A DNA stretch of 60,211 nucleotides from Nitrospirota bacterium (GTDB lineage Bacteria; JACPQY01). The translations under genes and the position numbers were made by a program. The notes under the pieces are model-generated. The model was not told the DNA's origin, made no database searches, and saw only the letters and a program-made list of their open reading frames with translations. Every line of letters starts with the position of its first letter. The stretch's first letter is position 1. Location of the stretch: positions 1 to 60,211 of the forward strand of contig JACPQY010000045.1 of NCBI GenBank assembly GCA_016190245.1. Direction: 5' to 3'. Below are positions 24,687-34,897 of this stretch, piece by piece.

Positions 24687-27305
24687 TCATGACCCTTTCC
24701 CTTTCCCATTCCGGCTCACGTTTTTCAAGAGTTCTTCAGCCTTCTCGCGGAATTCGCGGATGGTGCGGGTGAGCACGCGGCTCTCGCCCACGTTCGATTG
24801 GGTAGTGTCCCGCAGATGGGCGATCCGCGTCTGGATGTCGCGAAGGTTGGGCATCTGGGATGTGCCGTAGTAGCGCAGCGTCTCAACGATCCGCCCCAGG
24901 GAAGGCACCACGAGGGCGGCCCGCTTGACGGCGTTCTTCTGCTGCGTGAGCTCGCCGGTGGACTGATCGTGCAATTCGCGCATCGTGCGGATGCCTTCCG
25001 TGAGTGATCCCGCCGCCTGCTGCTGATCCCGCACGCCGGTTCCGATCACCTGGAAACCCCCGTTGAGCTTGATCATGTACTCGTTGACGCGCTGGGCGCA
25101 GGTCTGCTGCTCCTGGCTGGCGTCCAGGATCTTCTTGATGATCATGCGGCTCTGTTCGTTCTGCGCGAGGACCTGTTCCAGACCCGCCTGGGCCTTCTCC
25201 GCCGACGTCCGCCCCGCCTCGACCACCGTCCGCCCCGCCTCGGCCGCCTCGAAGCTCTGACGGGCCTTCAGATCGATGTTCTTGACGACGTTTCGGATCT
25301 CCTCGGCATACCCGGTGGATCGGCCGGCGAGCCCCTTGATCTCTTCGACGACGACGCCAAACCCCCGACCCGACTCGCCCGCGGTGGCGGCGATGATGGC
25401 AGCATTGAGGGCCAGGAGATTGGTGTTTTCGGCCACATCCTCGATCCCCTCGATCATCCGATGAATCCTTTCGGTTTCCGCGGCGAGTGCACCCAGGTCG
25501 TCACGGACATCCTGCGAGCACCGGCGCACGTAGTCAACAAGCTTGTTCAGCCCGAGGAAGAAGTCAGCCCCCCGTCGCCCCGTCTTCTCCAAGTCCGCCA
25601 CGAGCTTCTCCGTCTCGTGGGCGTTTTGGCGGATGCTCCGGACGGACACCTCGATCTCGTTCGCGGCCGCAGCGGTCTCGTCCCCCACGCTCCCCACCCA
25701 CTCCAGAGCCTGCGCGATGCCCTTGCCGTGCTTGTCCAGCGCCTCGTTGGCCTGATCGAGCGCGCTCAACTCGCCCTTGAGGCCGTCCCCGTGCCGCTTC
25801 ATCTCATCCACCGTCCGCGCGATCCGCTCGAAGCGAGACATGGACTGTGTCGCACGGCCCCGAAGATCCTCCGTCGTCGCCAGGACGTCCTCGACCTGCC
25901 TTAGCCCCTCGTCCCCAACGCGGGCGGACTCCTCGATCCACCGCTCCTGGTGGGTGTTGCGGTCCGACAGCTCGGTCATGAGTTTGTCCGCCTCGGTCGA
26001 GACATCCACAACGTCCTCGGCCGTCTCGCGCAGACGGGTGTCCAGGGTGTCGAGTTCCATGTTGAACTTCGCCATGGCGGCGATGAGGCTTCCGGTCTCG
26101 TCCTCGGAAACGAGGTCGAAGGGGCGCCTCTGCGCGTACCCTGCGACGGCGCGGGCGACCGAGCGGATCTGGTCGATGGGTCGTGTGACATCCTGGTACG
26201 TCAGGGCCGTGATCCCCAAGGTGACGAGGGCGCACAGGAGCACGATCCAGGTGTAGTGGAGGATCATGGACTGTGCCGAAGCCGCGAGGTACTCGGCGGG
26301 GACGAACGCGGCGAGCTCCGCCCCCCGGTCCGGTATCTCGATGCGGATGAGCGATCCACCGTCCGGCAACTCGATCGCGTGGCCCGATGAGTCCGCGCGC
26401 CCGGCCCGGAGCATGAACCTTGCCAATCCCGCGCGCACAGGTCCCGCCGCCTCCCCGGCCTTGAGCGCGGCCAGCTTCTCGTGCAGCGGTCGCCCCGCGG
26501 GGCTCCCCCCAACCCACGCCCCGTCCTTCAGGGAGACAAACCACTCGAAGGGCATGCCGCGGCCCGCATCCGAGGCCCACCTCGTGAAGTCCTCGTCCGA
26601 GAAGCCCACGAACTGGACGCGCCGGGTCAGGTCGGCAAATACGAATCGCTCCGTCTCGGACTGCAGGACCTTCATGCTCTGGGTGTGGTGATGCACGATC
26701 GTGAGGATCATCGTGAAGGTCAGGATGGTGAGAAAGACCAGGATGAGCTTGCGGCGGAGGGAGAACACCGGCCCCTCCTCCCCCCCCCCGGACACGCGGG
26801 CGAGGAGATCGTACTCCGGCTTGAGGCAGGCCTTCACCAGAAACAGGTCCATCAGGGATCCGAGCACACCGCCGAACAGGCAGACGGCCACCGCCTTCGA
26901 GGTCTGGTTCCAAGGCAGGTTCAGACCGAGGCCGCAAAGGACCCCGATGAGCGTCCCCCCCGCGAGAGAGCACACAAAGGACAGCCCGAACGACCGTTGC
27001 GGCAGGCGGAGAATCTCCCGGCGAGCCCGATCGGCTTCGGCGGGTTCGATCTCCCTTCCCTCGCGGGCGGCCCGGACAACCCGGCCGATCGCCCGCCACC
27101 ACCTGCGCACGAACGCGAGATAGACCACGGCGAACAGAGGCAGCCAGAACAGCATGAAAACGAACAGGCGAGGCAGATCAACCTGGCTGTACCGAAAAAG
27201 GTGGAAGAGGTAGACGCCGATGAGCAGGAGGGCGCCCGTAGCCATGAGGCCCCCGGCGATCGTCAGGCGCACGAGCGGCCCCTGTCGGAGGAACCAGTGC
27301 TTCAT
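24687..27305 (-). CDS. Methyl-accepting chemotaxis protein with extra four-helix membrane module
   Basis: 872 residues. Before the ordinary receptor architecture there are four membrane helices (about 12-34, 44-64, 109-130, 140-160). A TM helix near 188-206 follows, then a periplasmic domain of about 135 residues, TM6 near 343-365, HAMP, and the signalling coiled coil. The tip reads [20 protein letters not shown]. The N-terminal module resembles that of the upstream neighbour receptor, so the two are paralogues. The stop-start overlap with that neighbour is ATGA (27302-27305). Some terminal residues are Lys/Gly-rich, and no CheR tether is seen. The four-helix module may sense membrane state or a lipophilic signal; this is inference. 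Confidence 0.88.
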   Translation of the reverse strand: MKHWFLRQGPLVRLTIAGGLMATGALLLIGVYLFHLFRYSQVDLPRLFVFMLFWLPLFAVVYLAFVRRWWRAIGRVVRAAREGREIEPAEADRARREILRLPQRSFGLSFVCSLAGGTLIGVLCGLGLNLPWNQTSKAVAVCLFGGVLGSLMDLFLVKACLKPEYDLLARVSGGGEEGPVFSLRRKLILVFLTILTFTMILTIVHHHTQSMKVLQSETERFVFADLTRRVQFVGFSDEDFTRWASDAGRGMPFEWFVSLKDGAWVGGSPAGRPLHEKLAALKAGEAAGPVRAGLARFMLRAGRADSSGHAIELPDGGSLIRIEIPDRGAELAAFVPAEYLAASAQSMILHYTWIVLLCALVTLGITALTYQDVTRPIDQIRSVARAVAGYAQRRPFDLVSEDETGSLIAAMAKFNMELDTLDTRLRETAEDVVDVSTEADKLMTELSDRNTHQERWIEESARVGDEGLRQVEDVLATTEDLRGRATQSMSRFERIARTVDEMKRHGDGLKGELSALDQANEALDKHGKGIAQALEWVGSVGDETAAAANEIEVSVRSIRQNAHETEKLVADLEKTGRRGADFFLGLNKLVDYVRRCSQDVRDDLGALAAETERIHRMIEGIEDVAENTNLLALNAAIIAATAGESGRGFGVVVEEIKGLAGRSTGYAEEIRNVVKNIDLKARQSFEAAEAGRTVVEAGRTSAEKAQAGLEQVLAQNEQSRMIIKKILDASQEQQTCAQRVNEYMIKLNGGFQVIGTGVRDQQQAAGSLTEGIRTMRELHDQSTGELTQQKNAVKRAALVVPSLGRIVETLRYYGTSQMPNLRDIQTRIAHLRDTTQSNVGESRVLTRTIREFREKAEELLKNVSRNGKGKGS

Positions 27306-29845
27306 GCGTCCTCCAGGCGGATCCGCCCGCTCTCGGAGGCCAAGGCTTGGGCACGGGCCTGAATGCGTGAGCAGGCCTCCTCAAGCCCGTCCGTCGTGCG
27401 GGCGTTGCCGAAGGCCAGCCGTGTCATTTCGGATACGGTGGACCGGAACTTCCCCATCGCCTCGCGTTGTTCCTGGGTCTCCGACGAGATCGCCTCCACA
27501 ACCGTGACGAGCGGCTCGATGAGGCCCCGCGCCTCCTCGGAAGTGGCCTTCTGGTCGCGGGAGCCTGCCGCCAGATGTTCCGACCCTTCCCTCAGGCGCT
27601 CCACGCTCAACCGGAGTCGCTCGCAGGCGGTGCGCTGCTGCTGGGCATCCTCCGAGATGCGCTCCACCATGCGGTTCATCTGCACCATCGCCGTCGTGAT
27701 TCTCTCGCTCCCGACGGCCTGCTCCCGGCATGCGTTGGCGATCTCCAGCGCCACCGCCGCATTCGTCTTGGCATGTTCGAGCATGCGTTGAAACGTGCCG
27801 GACAGCTCCGTGGCGTGGGCGATCGCCTCCTCAATGGCCCTGTTCATGTCTTCCACCTTGGTCAGCGTTTGTTTCTCCATCTTCTCGATGTGCTCCAGAC
27901 GGGTCGTCACCGTCCGCGTATAGTCCTGCGTGTCCCCCGCAAGGTTGCCGACCTCCCGGGCCACGATGGAGAAGCCCCCGCCGCGGGCTCCGACCTGCTC
28001 GGAAATGATTTCGGCGTTGAGGGCGAGCGTATCCGCGTCCTCGGCGACCTCTCCGATGAGCTGCACGATCCATCGCACCTCGCGGAACAACGCGTCCAGC
28101 TCCTCGATGAGCTCGAGGATGCGGCGCCCGGCGGACCGGATGCCTTCCATCCCCGAGGCGACCCCACGCATGGCGGCCTCGCCCCGCTCCGCCGTCTCCC
28201 GCACCCGCTGAATGAGGGACGCCCCCTCCATCGCGATCCTCTCCACGTTGCGCGCGCTCATGAAGGCCTGCGAGGTGGCAGCGGCCGTCTCGCTGGAAAA
28301 ACGCGCCAGTTCCTGGGCCTGCGCGTTCGTCTGGTTGGCCAGTTCGAAGATCCGTTCGACGGCCGGAAGAAAGTCGCGCGTGGAGCCGGCCAGCTCGAGG
28401 CCCGACTGCTCCACCCGGTCCATCCCCTCGACAAGCTGGGCACAGAAGGCGAGAAGGTCGCCCGCGGCGCGCTTCAGCGAGCCCGCCTCCTCAGCCATCA
28501 GGTCGGAGTTCGAGGCCACGAGGCCGGACACCTTCTCGGCGTCCTCCGCGTCCAAGAGCTGGCCGTCGCTCTGCATGTGGATCGCTCGGGCCGAGCCGTA
28601 GGTCCGCCGGGCCGCGGCGATCAGACCCAGCGCGCCGGCGTGCACGAGTCGGAACTGGGATCGCATCCGGCCGACCATCTCGCGGACAGAGCGGCTGAGG
28701 TCGCCCACCTCATCCTCGCTCAGGAGCGGCGGCTCATCGGCCAACTTCCCTCTGGCCGCCCGCGAGACGACGTAGGTGAGCCTGCGGATGGGGAGCGAGA
28801 TGTCGCGGCCGAGGAGATACGCCACCGCCCATCCAAACAGGAGGGTGAAAAGCCCCACGGCCGCCACCGCCAGGGCAAAGGAGGCCTGCAGGCCGGTGAA
28901 TCCGGCGCGGGGGTAGGCGGCACCGATCACCACGGGCGGATCCTCCACCCGGCGGGCGACCAGGATTTCACCCGCCGTGATGTTCGACCACGCCTCTCCC
29001 GGCTTGAGGGCCGGCACAGCCGTGGCCGGACCCATCATGGGGGCACCTTCCATATCGAGAAGGAACAGGCGCCCCCCCCCCGTGACCTGCGCCGTGCGCA
29101 GGGCGCCGGTCCAATCCTCCGAAGAAGCCCCCCGGACCGTCTCGAGACCCAGGGCGAGCGTGGAGATCTCATCGGTCCCAAGGCGGACCACGTGCCGCAG
29201 ATACACCCGCTCGAACGCCCCAAAGCTGAGGAGAGACAAGAACACGAGCGAAAACGAGAGGAGGGACAAGAACGAAACAAAGATCTTGGAGCGTATGCTG
29301 AGCACGGATGCCTCCGCGCTCGACACCAGGGGCAGACGGGGAAGGTCGGCCGCCAACTCGCGGGCCGCGGGTGCCAAGGCACGCTTGAAGAGATAGTACT
29401 GGAGGACGAAGGCGACGAGGCCCGCGTTCGCCAGAGCGCACCACAGATAGACCTGCTGGCGGAGCGGCACCCCGAACCGGTCAAGGAAGACGAAGACGAA
29501 AAGGGCCGGGGGCAGGGTCCACAGCGCAAGGGAGACGAGCGCGGATTTCAGCGGGAACGCGAGCACAGCCCGGTAGGCCGATTCAAGCTCCACGAGGTCC
29601 GGCTGAGTGCCCCGTTCCTTGCAACGCAGGTAGCGGAAGAACGGACGGTAGAAGAGCTCGTTGGTGCCGTACTGGATCGGCCCCGTGCACAGGAACAGGA
29701 GCGCCGCGCCGCCCGCGATCACCGCCACGAGCTGGCGGGTGTCCAGCTCCACGGTGGTGATGAAGCTGAGGATGAAGACAAGGCCCCCCAGGCAGGCGGC
29801 GGCCGCGTTCCGGAAGATAATGCTCTGTCGAATGACGCCCGTCAC
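27302..29845 (-). CDS. Chemoreceptor-like protein with four-helix module and degenerate signalling tip
   Basis: 847 residues with the same layout as the following gene: four N-terminal TM helices, TM5 near 182-204, a periplasmic domain of roughly 105 residues, TM6 near 312-335, HAMP and a coiled coil. The tip reads [20 protein letters not shown]. It lacks the Thr-Asn-Leu and both Ala-Ala contacts that normally bind CheW/CheA and form receptor trimers, and several following residues differ too ([15 protein letters not shown] keeps only the frame). It may be a modulator or non-signalling partner of the neighbouring receptors. It sits three bases downstream of cheW and overlaps the next receptor gene, so stoichiometry is coupled. 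Confidence 0.85.
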   Translation of the reverse strand: MTGVIRQSIIFRNAAAACLGGLVFILSFITTVELDTRQLVAVIAGGAALLFLCTGPIQYGTNELFYRPFFRYLRCKERGTQPDLVELESAYRAVLAFPLKSALVSLALWTLPPALFVFVFLDRFGVPLRQQVYLWCALANAGLVAFVLQYYLFKRALAPAARELAADLPRLPLVSSAEASVLSIRSKIFVSFLSLLSFSLVFLSLLSFGAFERVYLRHVVRLGTDEISTLALGLETVRGASSEDWTGALRTAQVTGGGRLFLLDMEGAPMMGPATAVPALKPGEAWSNITAGEILVARRVEDPPVVIGAAYPRAGFTGLQASFALAVAAVGLFTLLFGWAVAYLLGRDISLPIRRLTYVVSRAARGKLADEPPLLSEDEVGDLSRSVREMVGRMRSQFRLVHAGALGLIAAARRTYGSARAIHMQSDGQLLDAEDAEKVSGLVASNSDLMAEEAGSLKRAAGDLLAFCAQLVEGMDRVEQSGLELAGSTRDFLPAVERIFELANQTNAQAQELARFSSETAAATSQAFMSARNVERIAMEGASLIQRVRETAERGEAAMRGVASGMEGIRSAGRRILELIEELDALFREVRWIVQLIGEVAEDADTLALNAEIISEQVGARGGGFSIVAREVGNLAGDTQDYTRTVTTRLEHIEKMEKQTLTKVEDMNRAIEEAIAHATELSGTFQRMLEHAKTNAAVALEIANACREQAVGSERITTAMVQMNRMVERISEDAQQQRTACERLRLSVERLREGSEHLAAGSRDQKATSEEARGLIEPLVTVVEAISSETQEQREAMGKFRSTVSEMTRLAFGNARTTDGLEEACSRIQARAQALASESGRIRLEDA

Positions 29846-29848
29846 GGC

Positions 29849-30328
29849 CTACCCCTCGCTCCCGGCCTCTCCCAATTCGAGCCGCTCTTTGGCCGAGAAG
29901 AGGTGATCAAGGTTGAGCACCATGATGAGATCGCCTTTGTACGTCGCGACCCCCGCGTAGAAGGGATCTTCGCCCGCGGCGGTCGGCGGCGGCGGCTGGA
30001 CGCCGCTGGGCGGGAGCCGGAACACCTCGCTGGCATCATCAACCAAGAGCCCCACCTTCCGCTCGCCGAGGCGGATGACCACAACCCGTTCTTTGCGCCG
30101 CCCGGCCGGCGGCTCGTCCGCCCCGCCGACGCGGCGGCGCAAGTCAACCACCGGGATGACCTCACCCCGAAGGTCGATCACACCCTGCACGATGGCGGAA
30201 CCCCGCTTCAACTGAGTAATCTTCTGGGGGCGGAGGATCTCCTCGACGCGCATGATATCCACGGCGTACTGCTCTCCGCCCACGCGTACGAGCGCGAACT
30301 GGAGATCCTCGGGTTCCGCGCTAGCCAC
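29849..30328 (-). CDS. cheW: CheW coupling protein
   Basis: 159 residues with the CheW fold: LQFALVRVGGEQYAVDIMRV, then the IVQGVIDLRGEVIPVVDLRRR core and a C-terminal AGVATYKGDLIMVLNLDHLF. A Pro-rich loop (LPPSGVQPPPP) is inserted before the last subdomain. It couples chemoreceptors to CheA. The first start codons overlap the preceding cheW paralogue (30321-30328), indicating coupled translation. The conserved Asn-Leu-Arg core positions needed for receptor binding are present as IDLRGEV. Confidence 0.93.
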   Translation of the reverse strand: MASAEPEDLQFALVRVGGEQYAVDIMRVEEILRPQKITQLKRGSAIVQGVIDLRGEVIPVVDLRRRVGGADEPPAGRRKERVVVIRLGERKVGLLVDDASEVFRLPPSGVQPPPPTAAGEDPFYAGVATYKGDLIMVLNLDHLFSAKERLELGEAGSEG

Positions 30329-30956
30329 CCTCGACCTCCTCGAAACCGAAATCCACGATCTTCTGCGCCCTCAGGATGGCCACGATCCGGCGTGCCGACG
30401 GGCGACCCCCGGCCGCTGCCGCGGGGGGGCCGGATTCCGGCCCGGCCGGGGCACCCTCCCCGGGCACATACTCGGTCACCCTGTGCCGTTCGCGCACATC
30501 GTACTTTCCAATGCGCTCGATGAACTCCGCCTGCGCCGGACTCATGTGCTCAGGCGGATCCTCCAACCGGTCGTTTGTCACGTGCACCACTCCGCTCACC
30601 CGGTCCACCACGAGACCGAAGGCGTCCTCCCTGAAGCTGCAGACCACGATGCGGCCGCCTTCCGGCAACGGGAGCGACGGCGCGGAACTCAGCCCGAGCC
30701 GGAGCTTGAGGTTGACGAGTGGGATAACCGTGCCGCGCAGACTGAGGAGCCCGGCGATGAACGGCGGCGCGGCCGGCAGCGGCGTGACGCTGATTTCCTT
30801 GATCTTCACGATCTCCCGCACAAGGGACAGGTCGAGCCCGTACTCCTCGCCCTCGAGCCAGAACGTGAAGAAGGCGTGCTCGCCGCCCGCGAGGGGCGGG
30901 GTGTCCCCAAGTCCGGCCTTGCGTGCGAGCGAGGTATCCGCCACGTCCCGCCTCAC
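30321..30956 (-). CDS. CheW-like protein, second copy
   Basis: 211 residues with a CheW domain at about 25-195: FFTFWLEGEEYGLDLSLVRE then FIAGLLSLRGTVIPLVNLKLRL, and a C-terminal ARRIVAILRAQKIVDFGFEE strand. A long polar insertion (about 120-180, with a run of Pro/Gly/Ala) separates the two subdomains, unlike the 159-residue CheW next door. The insertion may let it contact a different receptor or CheA face. It overlaps cheA (30953-30956) and the next cheW gene. Confidence 0.88.
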   Translation of the reverse strand: MRRDVADTSLARKAGLGDTPPLAGGEHAFFTFWLEGEEYGLDLSLVREIVKIKEISVTPLPAAPPFIAGLLSLRGTVIPLVNLKLRLGLSSAPSLPLPEGGRIVVCSFREDAFGLVVDRVSGVVHVTNDRLEDPPEHMSPAQAEFIERIGKYDVRERHRVTEYVPGEGAPAGPESGPPAAAAGGRPSARRIVAILRAQKIVDFGFEEVEGG

Positions 30957-33073
30957 ATCCGGTGGGCGGACGAGATGATGTGCCCGACATCGAGCACCAG
31001 AATCGTCCGCGATCCCAGATCCGCCGCGCCGGCGAAGCCGCGCACGCCGCGAAGAAGCCGGCCCAGGGACTTGATGACCACGTCCTGCTGACCGACCAAC
31101 TCATCCACCACCAGACCCATCTTTTTCTCGCCGTAGCCGACCACGACGACGAACTGCCGCTCGGGCCGGGTGCTGTTCAGCCCGAAGAACCGGCGCACAC
31201 GGACGAGCGGCAGCGTGCGGTCCCGAAGCTGCATGACCTCCCTCTGCTCGATCGTGGAAATGTCCCGCCTCCCCAACTCACGCGTCTCGAGCACGGAGGC
31301 CAGCGGGATCGCGAACTGCTGCTCTCCCACCTGGACGAGGAGCACCTGGATGATGGCAAGGGTGATCGGGAGCGTGATGAGAAACGTGGTCCCCTTCCCG
31401 ATCTCGCTTCTCACATCCACGTGGCCCGAGAGGCCTGCGATCTTGGTCTTGACCACGTCGAGGCCCACGCCGCGCCCCGAGACGGTCGTGACTTCCGTCT
31501 TCGTGCTGAAGCCGGGTTGGAAGAGAAAGCCGAAAATATCCTGCTTCCGCTCCCGGAGGAACCGCGTGCGGACGTCCTCTCTCGCCTGGCCCGGTTCGAG
31601 CGCTTCAAGCTGCCGATCCAACTCGCCCTTCATCTCCTCGGCATAGGGCAGCTTGCGCCCGACGGCCGTGGCGAGCACGCGCGCCGGATCGATCCCCACC
31701 CCGTCGTCCGTCACCTCCACCGCCACGTGGTTCCCCACCTGGGACGCCTTCAGGAGGACCGTGCCGATGGTCCGAATCCCGTGATCCACCGCGTTGCGCA
31801 CGAGGTGCATGAGGGGATCCACCAGTTCCTCCACCAGCAGCTTGTCGAGCTGGGTGTCCTCCCCCTCGAGGCGCACCTCGATCTGTTTTCCGAGTTGATC
31901 GCGCAGCTTGCGGATTTCGCGCTGGAGGCGGCTGAACCCCTGGCTGAGAGGCACGAGCCGGACTTCCATCATGCGGTTCTGGAGATCCTTAAGCCGCCTC
32001 TCGAGTTCCTTGTTGGCCTTCATGAATGAGGGGGGGATCGCCTTCGCGCCCAACCGGGCGGCCAGCTCGCCGCCAGCCTGGTTCAGCATGGTCTTGAACA
32101 GGATCATCTCGCCGACGATGTTCATGAGGTTGTCCAGCTTCTTGATATCTACGCGGACGGTCTCGGACGCGCTCCTGATCGTCGAAGCCTGCGTGCGCGC
32201 TTCGACACTGTCTTCCACCGGGGCGGGCGGACCGCCCTTCGCCGCCGGGGCGGCGGGGGGCGGCGGCGTCTTTGGCGGCCGCTTCACCAAGAACTCGTCC
32301 AGGCGGCAGCCGGGCTCCACGTTATCGAGGAGCGTATCGGGTTCCCGGTCCGTCGCGATCAGAATATCGAACTCCAACGCGCTCTCGTCACCGGAGCTGG
32401 TGCTGGGCAGGACACTGATCACTTCGGAGACGCCCTTGAGCTGCTCCGTCACCTTCTCCAGCCCCTTGTCGAAGGTGTCGAGGCTGAAGCCGCAGTGGAC
32501 CTTGTAGAGCGCGCGGCCCGACTTGATGTTCTTGCGCAGGACGTGCTCTTCGTACTCCGTCAACACCTTGAGGATCTCCGGATCGATGACGACGTCCTCT
32601 CCCCCCCCCGCCCGCGCGGGGGCGGCAGGTGGGGCCGCGGCCGGAGGCGGGGCGGGCGCCGCCGCCGCGGGCGCATGCACGCAGGCGTCGAGCGCGGCCT
32701 GGCAGCGCTCGAACCCGGCCTGCAGGTCAGCCGCGTCCTCGGCGCGCTGCCGAATGACTTCTCTCAAAACCTGGCAGGTCTCAAGCAGGGCGTTCCGGAG
32801 GGACGGGCTGTACGCCAGGCGATCCATCCGCAGGGAGTCGAAGGCCTCCTCCATCAGATGGCTGAGGCGCGTCATGCGCTCGAAACCGTACATCCCCGAC
32901 ACGCCCTTGAGGGTGTGCGCGGCCCGAAAGATCCGGTTCAACACCTCGCCTGAGAGCTCGCCGACCGCCGCGCCCTCGCCCAGAGTCAAAATGTCCTGTT
33001 CGAGCGACTCGAGCAACTCCTCGGCCTCGGCGATGAAATCGGTCAGCGACCGGTCGGCAGGATCGTACGGCAC
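30953..33073 (-). CDS. cheA: Chemotaxis histidine kinase CheA
   Basis: 706 residues. The P1 phosphotransfer domain has His in AAHTLKGVSGMYGFE (near 53). A Pro/Ala linker leads to a P2-like ferredoxin-fold region (about 165-275). P3 dimerisation contains LDNLMNIVGEMI. P4 kinase has the N-box LMHLVRNAVDHGI, G1 VTDDGVGID and G2 VSGRGVGLDVVKT. P5 is a CheW-like domain ending GSRTILVLDVGHIIS. All catalytic boxes are intact. It phosphorylates the CheY encoded 24 bases upstream. cheB and cheR are not in the cluster. It overlaps the long cheW-like gene by four bases. Confidence 0.95.
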   Translation of the reverse strand: MPYDPADRSLTDFIAEAEELLESLEQDILTLGEGAAVGELSGEVLNRIFRAAHTLKGVSGMYGFERMTRLSHLMEEAFDSLRMDRLAYSPSLRNALLETCQVLREVIRQRAEDAADLQAGFERCQAALDACVHAPAAAAPAPPPAAAPPAAPARAGGGEDVVIDPEILKVLTEYEEHVLRKNIKSGRALYKVHCGFSLDTFDKGLEKVTEQLKGVSEVISVLPSTSSGDESALEFDILIATDREPDTLLDNVEPGCRLDEFLVKRPPKTPPPPAAPAAKGGPPAPVEDSVEARTQASTIRSASETVRVDIKKLDNLMNIVGEMILFKTMLNQAGGELAARLGAKAIPPSFMKANKELERRLKDLQNRMMEVRLVPLSQGFSRLQREIRKLRDQLGKQIEVRLEGEDTQLDKLLVEELVDPLMHLVRNAVDHGIRTIGTVLLKASQVGNHVAVEVTDDGVGIDPARVLATAVGRKLPYAEEMKGELDRQLEALEPGQAREDVRTRFLRERKQDIFGFLFQPGFSTKTEVTTVSGRGVGLDVVKTKIAGLSGHVDVRSEIGKGTTFLITLPITLAIIQVLLVQVGEQQFAIPLASVLETRELGRRDISTIEQREVMQLRDRTLPLVRVRRFFGLNSTRPERQFVVVVGYGEKKMGLVVDELVGQQDVVIKSLGRLLRGVRGFAGAADLGSRTILVLDVGHIISSAHRM

Positions 33074-33097
33074 CTAACGCAGGACGATGCCCAGAGG

Positions 33098-33469
33098 TCA
33101 TCCCCTCCCAAGGTATTTCTGAACGATCGCGAGCAGCCCACCGGGGTCGAACGGCTTCACCACGTACTCGTTCGCGCCCAGTTCCAGCCCCTTCCTCCGG
33201 TCGCGCTCGGCCCCCTCCGTGGAGACGATGATCACGGGTGTCTCTTTGTACGCGGGGTTGGTGCGGATGTAGTGGAGGAGTTCAAGGCCGTTTATTTCGG
33301 GCATGTTGATGTCCGTGATGATCAGATCGAACTGCTCGCGCGGGAGCAGCTTGAGCGCCTCGAATGCGTTCGCAGAGGCCGTCACGTGGGCGCTCGCGAG
33401 CTGCTCGATGGCGGACGTGAGGGCGCTGCGGGTGGACGGGGAGTCATCCACCACCAGGATCCTGTACAC
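33098..33469 (-). CDS. cheY: CheY-type single-domain response regulator
   Basis: A 123-residue receiver domain. The acidic pair is in ILVVDDSPS, the phosphoacceptor Asp in LIITDINMPEINGLEL, the Thr/Ser switch in PVIIVSTEG and the Lys in YVVKPFD. There is no output domain, so it acts by protein contact, probably at the flagellar switch. The start is the GTG at 33469; the frame upstream to 33991 overlaps hisS on the other strand and is not plausible. It is the first gene of the chemosensory operon, divergent from hisS with a 126-bp gap that must hold both promoters. Confidence 0.92.
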   Translation of the reverse strand: MYRILVVDDSPSTRSALTSAIEQLASAHVTASANAFEALKLLPREQFDLIITDINMPEINGLELLHYIRTNPAYKETPVIIVSTEGAERDRRKGLELGANEYVVKPFDPGGLLAIVQKYLGRG

Positions 33470-33595
33470 ATGCGAAAAGTACCACAGCACGCCCACCGTC
33501 AACAAGCCGAAACCACTACGGGCTTCGTGCGCAGACTCGCGGCGTAGCGACCGTCTTGTGACGGCCACAGGGAGCCGATAGAATGCCGCCCGAGC

Positions 33596-34897
33596 ATGAG
33601 CGCGAACGTCGAGAGCGAACGCGGCTTCCGCGACATCCTCGGCGCCGAGGCCGAGTCTCTCGAACGCCTGGTTGCCGCCGCGCGAAACCATTTCGAGCGG
33701 TACGGCTACCGCCCGATCATCCTCCCCGTGGTCGAACCGACCGATCTGTTCGCCCGCGGCGTGGGAGCCACGACGGATATCGTGGAGAAAGAAATGTTCT
33801 TCGTCTCCGACGGCCACACCCACGCCGATCAGCTTGGAGACCTCTGCCTCCGGCCGGAAGGCACCGCCTCCGCCGTCCGCGCCTACATCGATCAGGGATT
33901 CGACAAGTCGGACCCGCTTCAGAAATTCTATTACTCCGGCCCGATGTTCAGGAACGAGCGGCCGCAAAAGGGCCGCTACCGGCAGTTTCACCAGATCGGG
34001 GCCGAACTCTTCGGGGCTGCGCTGCCTGCGGCGGACGCGGAAGTGATCGCAATGCTCCGGACGTATCTCGAGTCGGTCGTCTCAGCCGGGCGTTTCACGC
34101 TTCGGCTCAATTCACTCGGCTGCGCAGTGTGCCGCCCTGAATACGTGCGCCGGCTGAAGACCTTTCTCGCGGCCAACCGGGACGCCCTCTGCGAAGACTG
34201 CCGGCGGCGGATCGAGACCAATCCCCTGCGCGTCCTCGACTGCAAGAACGAGTCCTGTCGCGCGATCCTTCGGGAAGCGCCCCATCTCACGGACTCCTGG
34301 TGCGAGGCATGCAAGTCGCATTTCGATTCGCTTCTCCAGCGCCTCAAAACGAGGAAGGTCGATGCGGAGTGGGATCAGTGGCTCGTGCGTGGCCTCGATT
34401 ACTACACGCGGACGGTCTTTGAGGTCACGGCGGAGGGCCTGGGCGCACAGAACGCGGTGGCGGCCGGCGGCCGCTATGACGGGCTGGTGGAGCTGCTCGG
34501 CGGCGTCCCAACGCCCGCCCTCGGTTTCGCGATCGGCGTGGAACGCCTGGCCCTCGTGACGGGCGCCAACAGCGTGGCGCCACGTCCGAAAATCTTTCTG
34601 GCCTCCACGAGCGAGACCACCCGAACGACGGCCGAGCAGTGGGCCGACACCTTGCGACGCGAGTTGCCCGCCGTCGGAACGTCCGTCGAGGTCTGGACCG
34701 ATCTCGGCGGGCAGGGGCTGAAGCGCCAGCTCCAGCAGGCCGGGAAACTCGGTTGCGCCTTCACTCTCATCTTGGGGGACCGCGAGGTCTCAGAGGGCAA
34801 AGTAATCCTGCGGGATATGAAAAAATCCACCCAGGAAGACATCGAGCTTTCCATCGAGAGTCTGATGAGGCGCCTGCGCGAACGGCTGGGCCTCTGA
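33596..34897 (+). CDS. hisS: Histidyl-tRNA synthetase
   Basis: 433 residues, the class II synthetase for histidine. Motif 1 region RGFRDIL, motif 2 FRNERPQKGRYRQFHQIGAE, the histidine A-loop LVRGLDYYTRTVFE and motif 3 ALGFAIGVERL are all present, with a C-terminal anticodon-binding domain (about 330-430). An insertion domain with CxxC-like cysteines (SLGCAVCRPEY and CEDCRRR) is typical of many HisRS. It is the first gene of a tight rightward operon. Its TGA overlaps the mutL ATG (TGATG). Confidence 0.97.
   Translation: MSANVESERGFRDILGAEAESLERLVAAARNHFERYGYRPIILPVVEPTDLFARGVGATTDIVEKEMFFVSDGHTHADQLGDLCLRPEGTASAVRAYIDQGFDKSDPLQKFYYSGPMFRNERPQKGRYRQFHQIGAELFGAALPAADAEVIAMLRTYLESVVSAGRFTLRLNSLGCAVCRPEYVRRLKTFLAANRDALCEDCRRRIETNPLRVLDCKNESCRAILREAPHLTDSWCEACKSHFDSLLQRLKTRKVDAEWDQWLVRGLDYYTRTVFEVTAEGLGAQNAVAAGGRYDGLVELLGGVPTPALGFAIGVERLALVTGANSVAPRPKIFLASTSETTRTTAEQWADTLRRELPAVGTSVEVWTDLGGQGLKRQLQQAGKLGCAFTLILGDREVSEGKVILRDMKKSTQEDIELSIESLMRRLRERLGL

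Noticed and set aside
22229-24772. An 847-codon plus-strand frame over the chemoreceptor gene
   Set aside because: It is antisense to a clear receptor with all domains, and its product is low-complexity His/Arg/Leu text.
27467-30523. A 1018-codon plus-strand frame antisense to a receptor and cheW
   Set aside because: The minus-strand genes have full domain structure and overlapping starts. The long frame is a by-product of GC-rich third positions.
33470-33991. Longer N-terminus for the CheY gene
   Set aside because: The extension overlaps hisS on the other strand and has no domain; the receiver domain starts at 33469.
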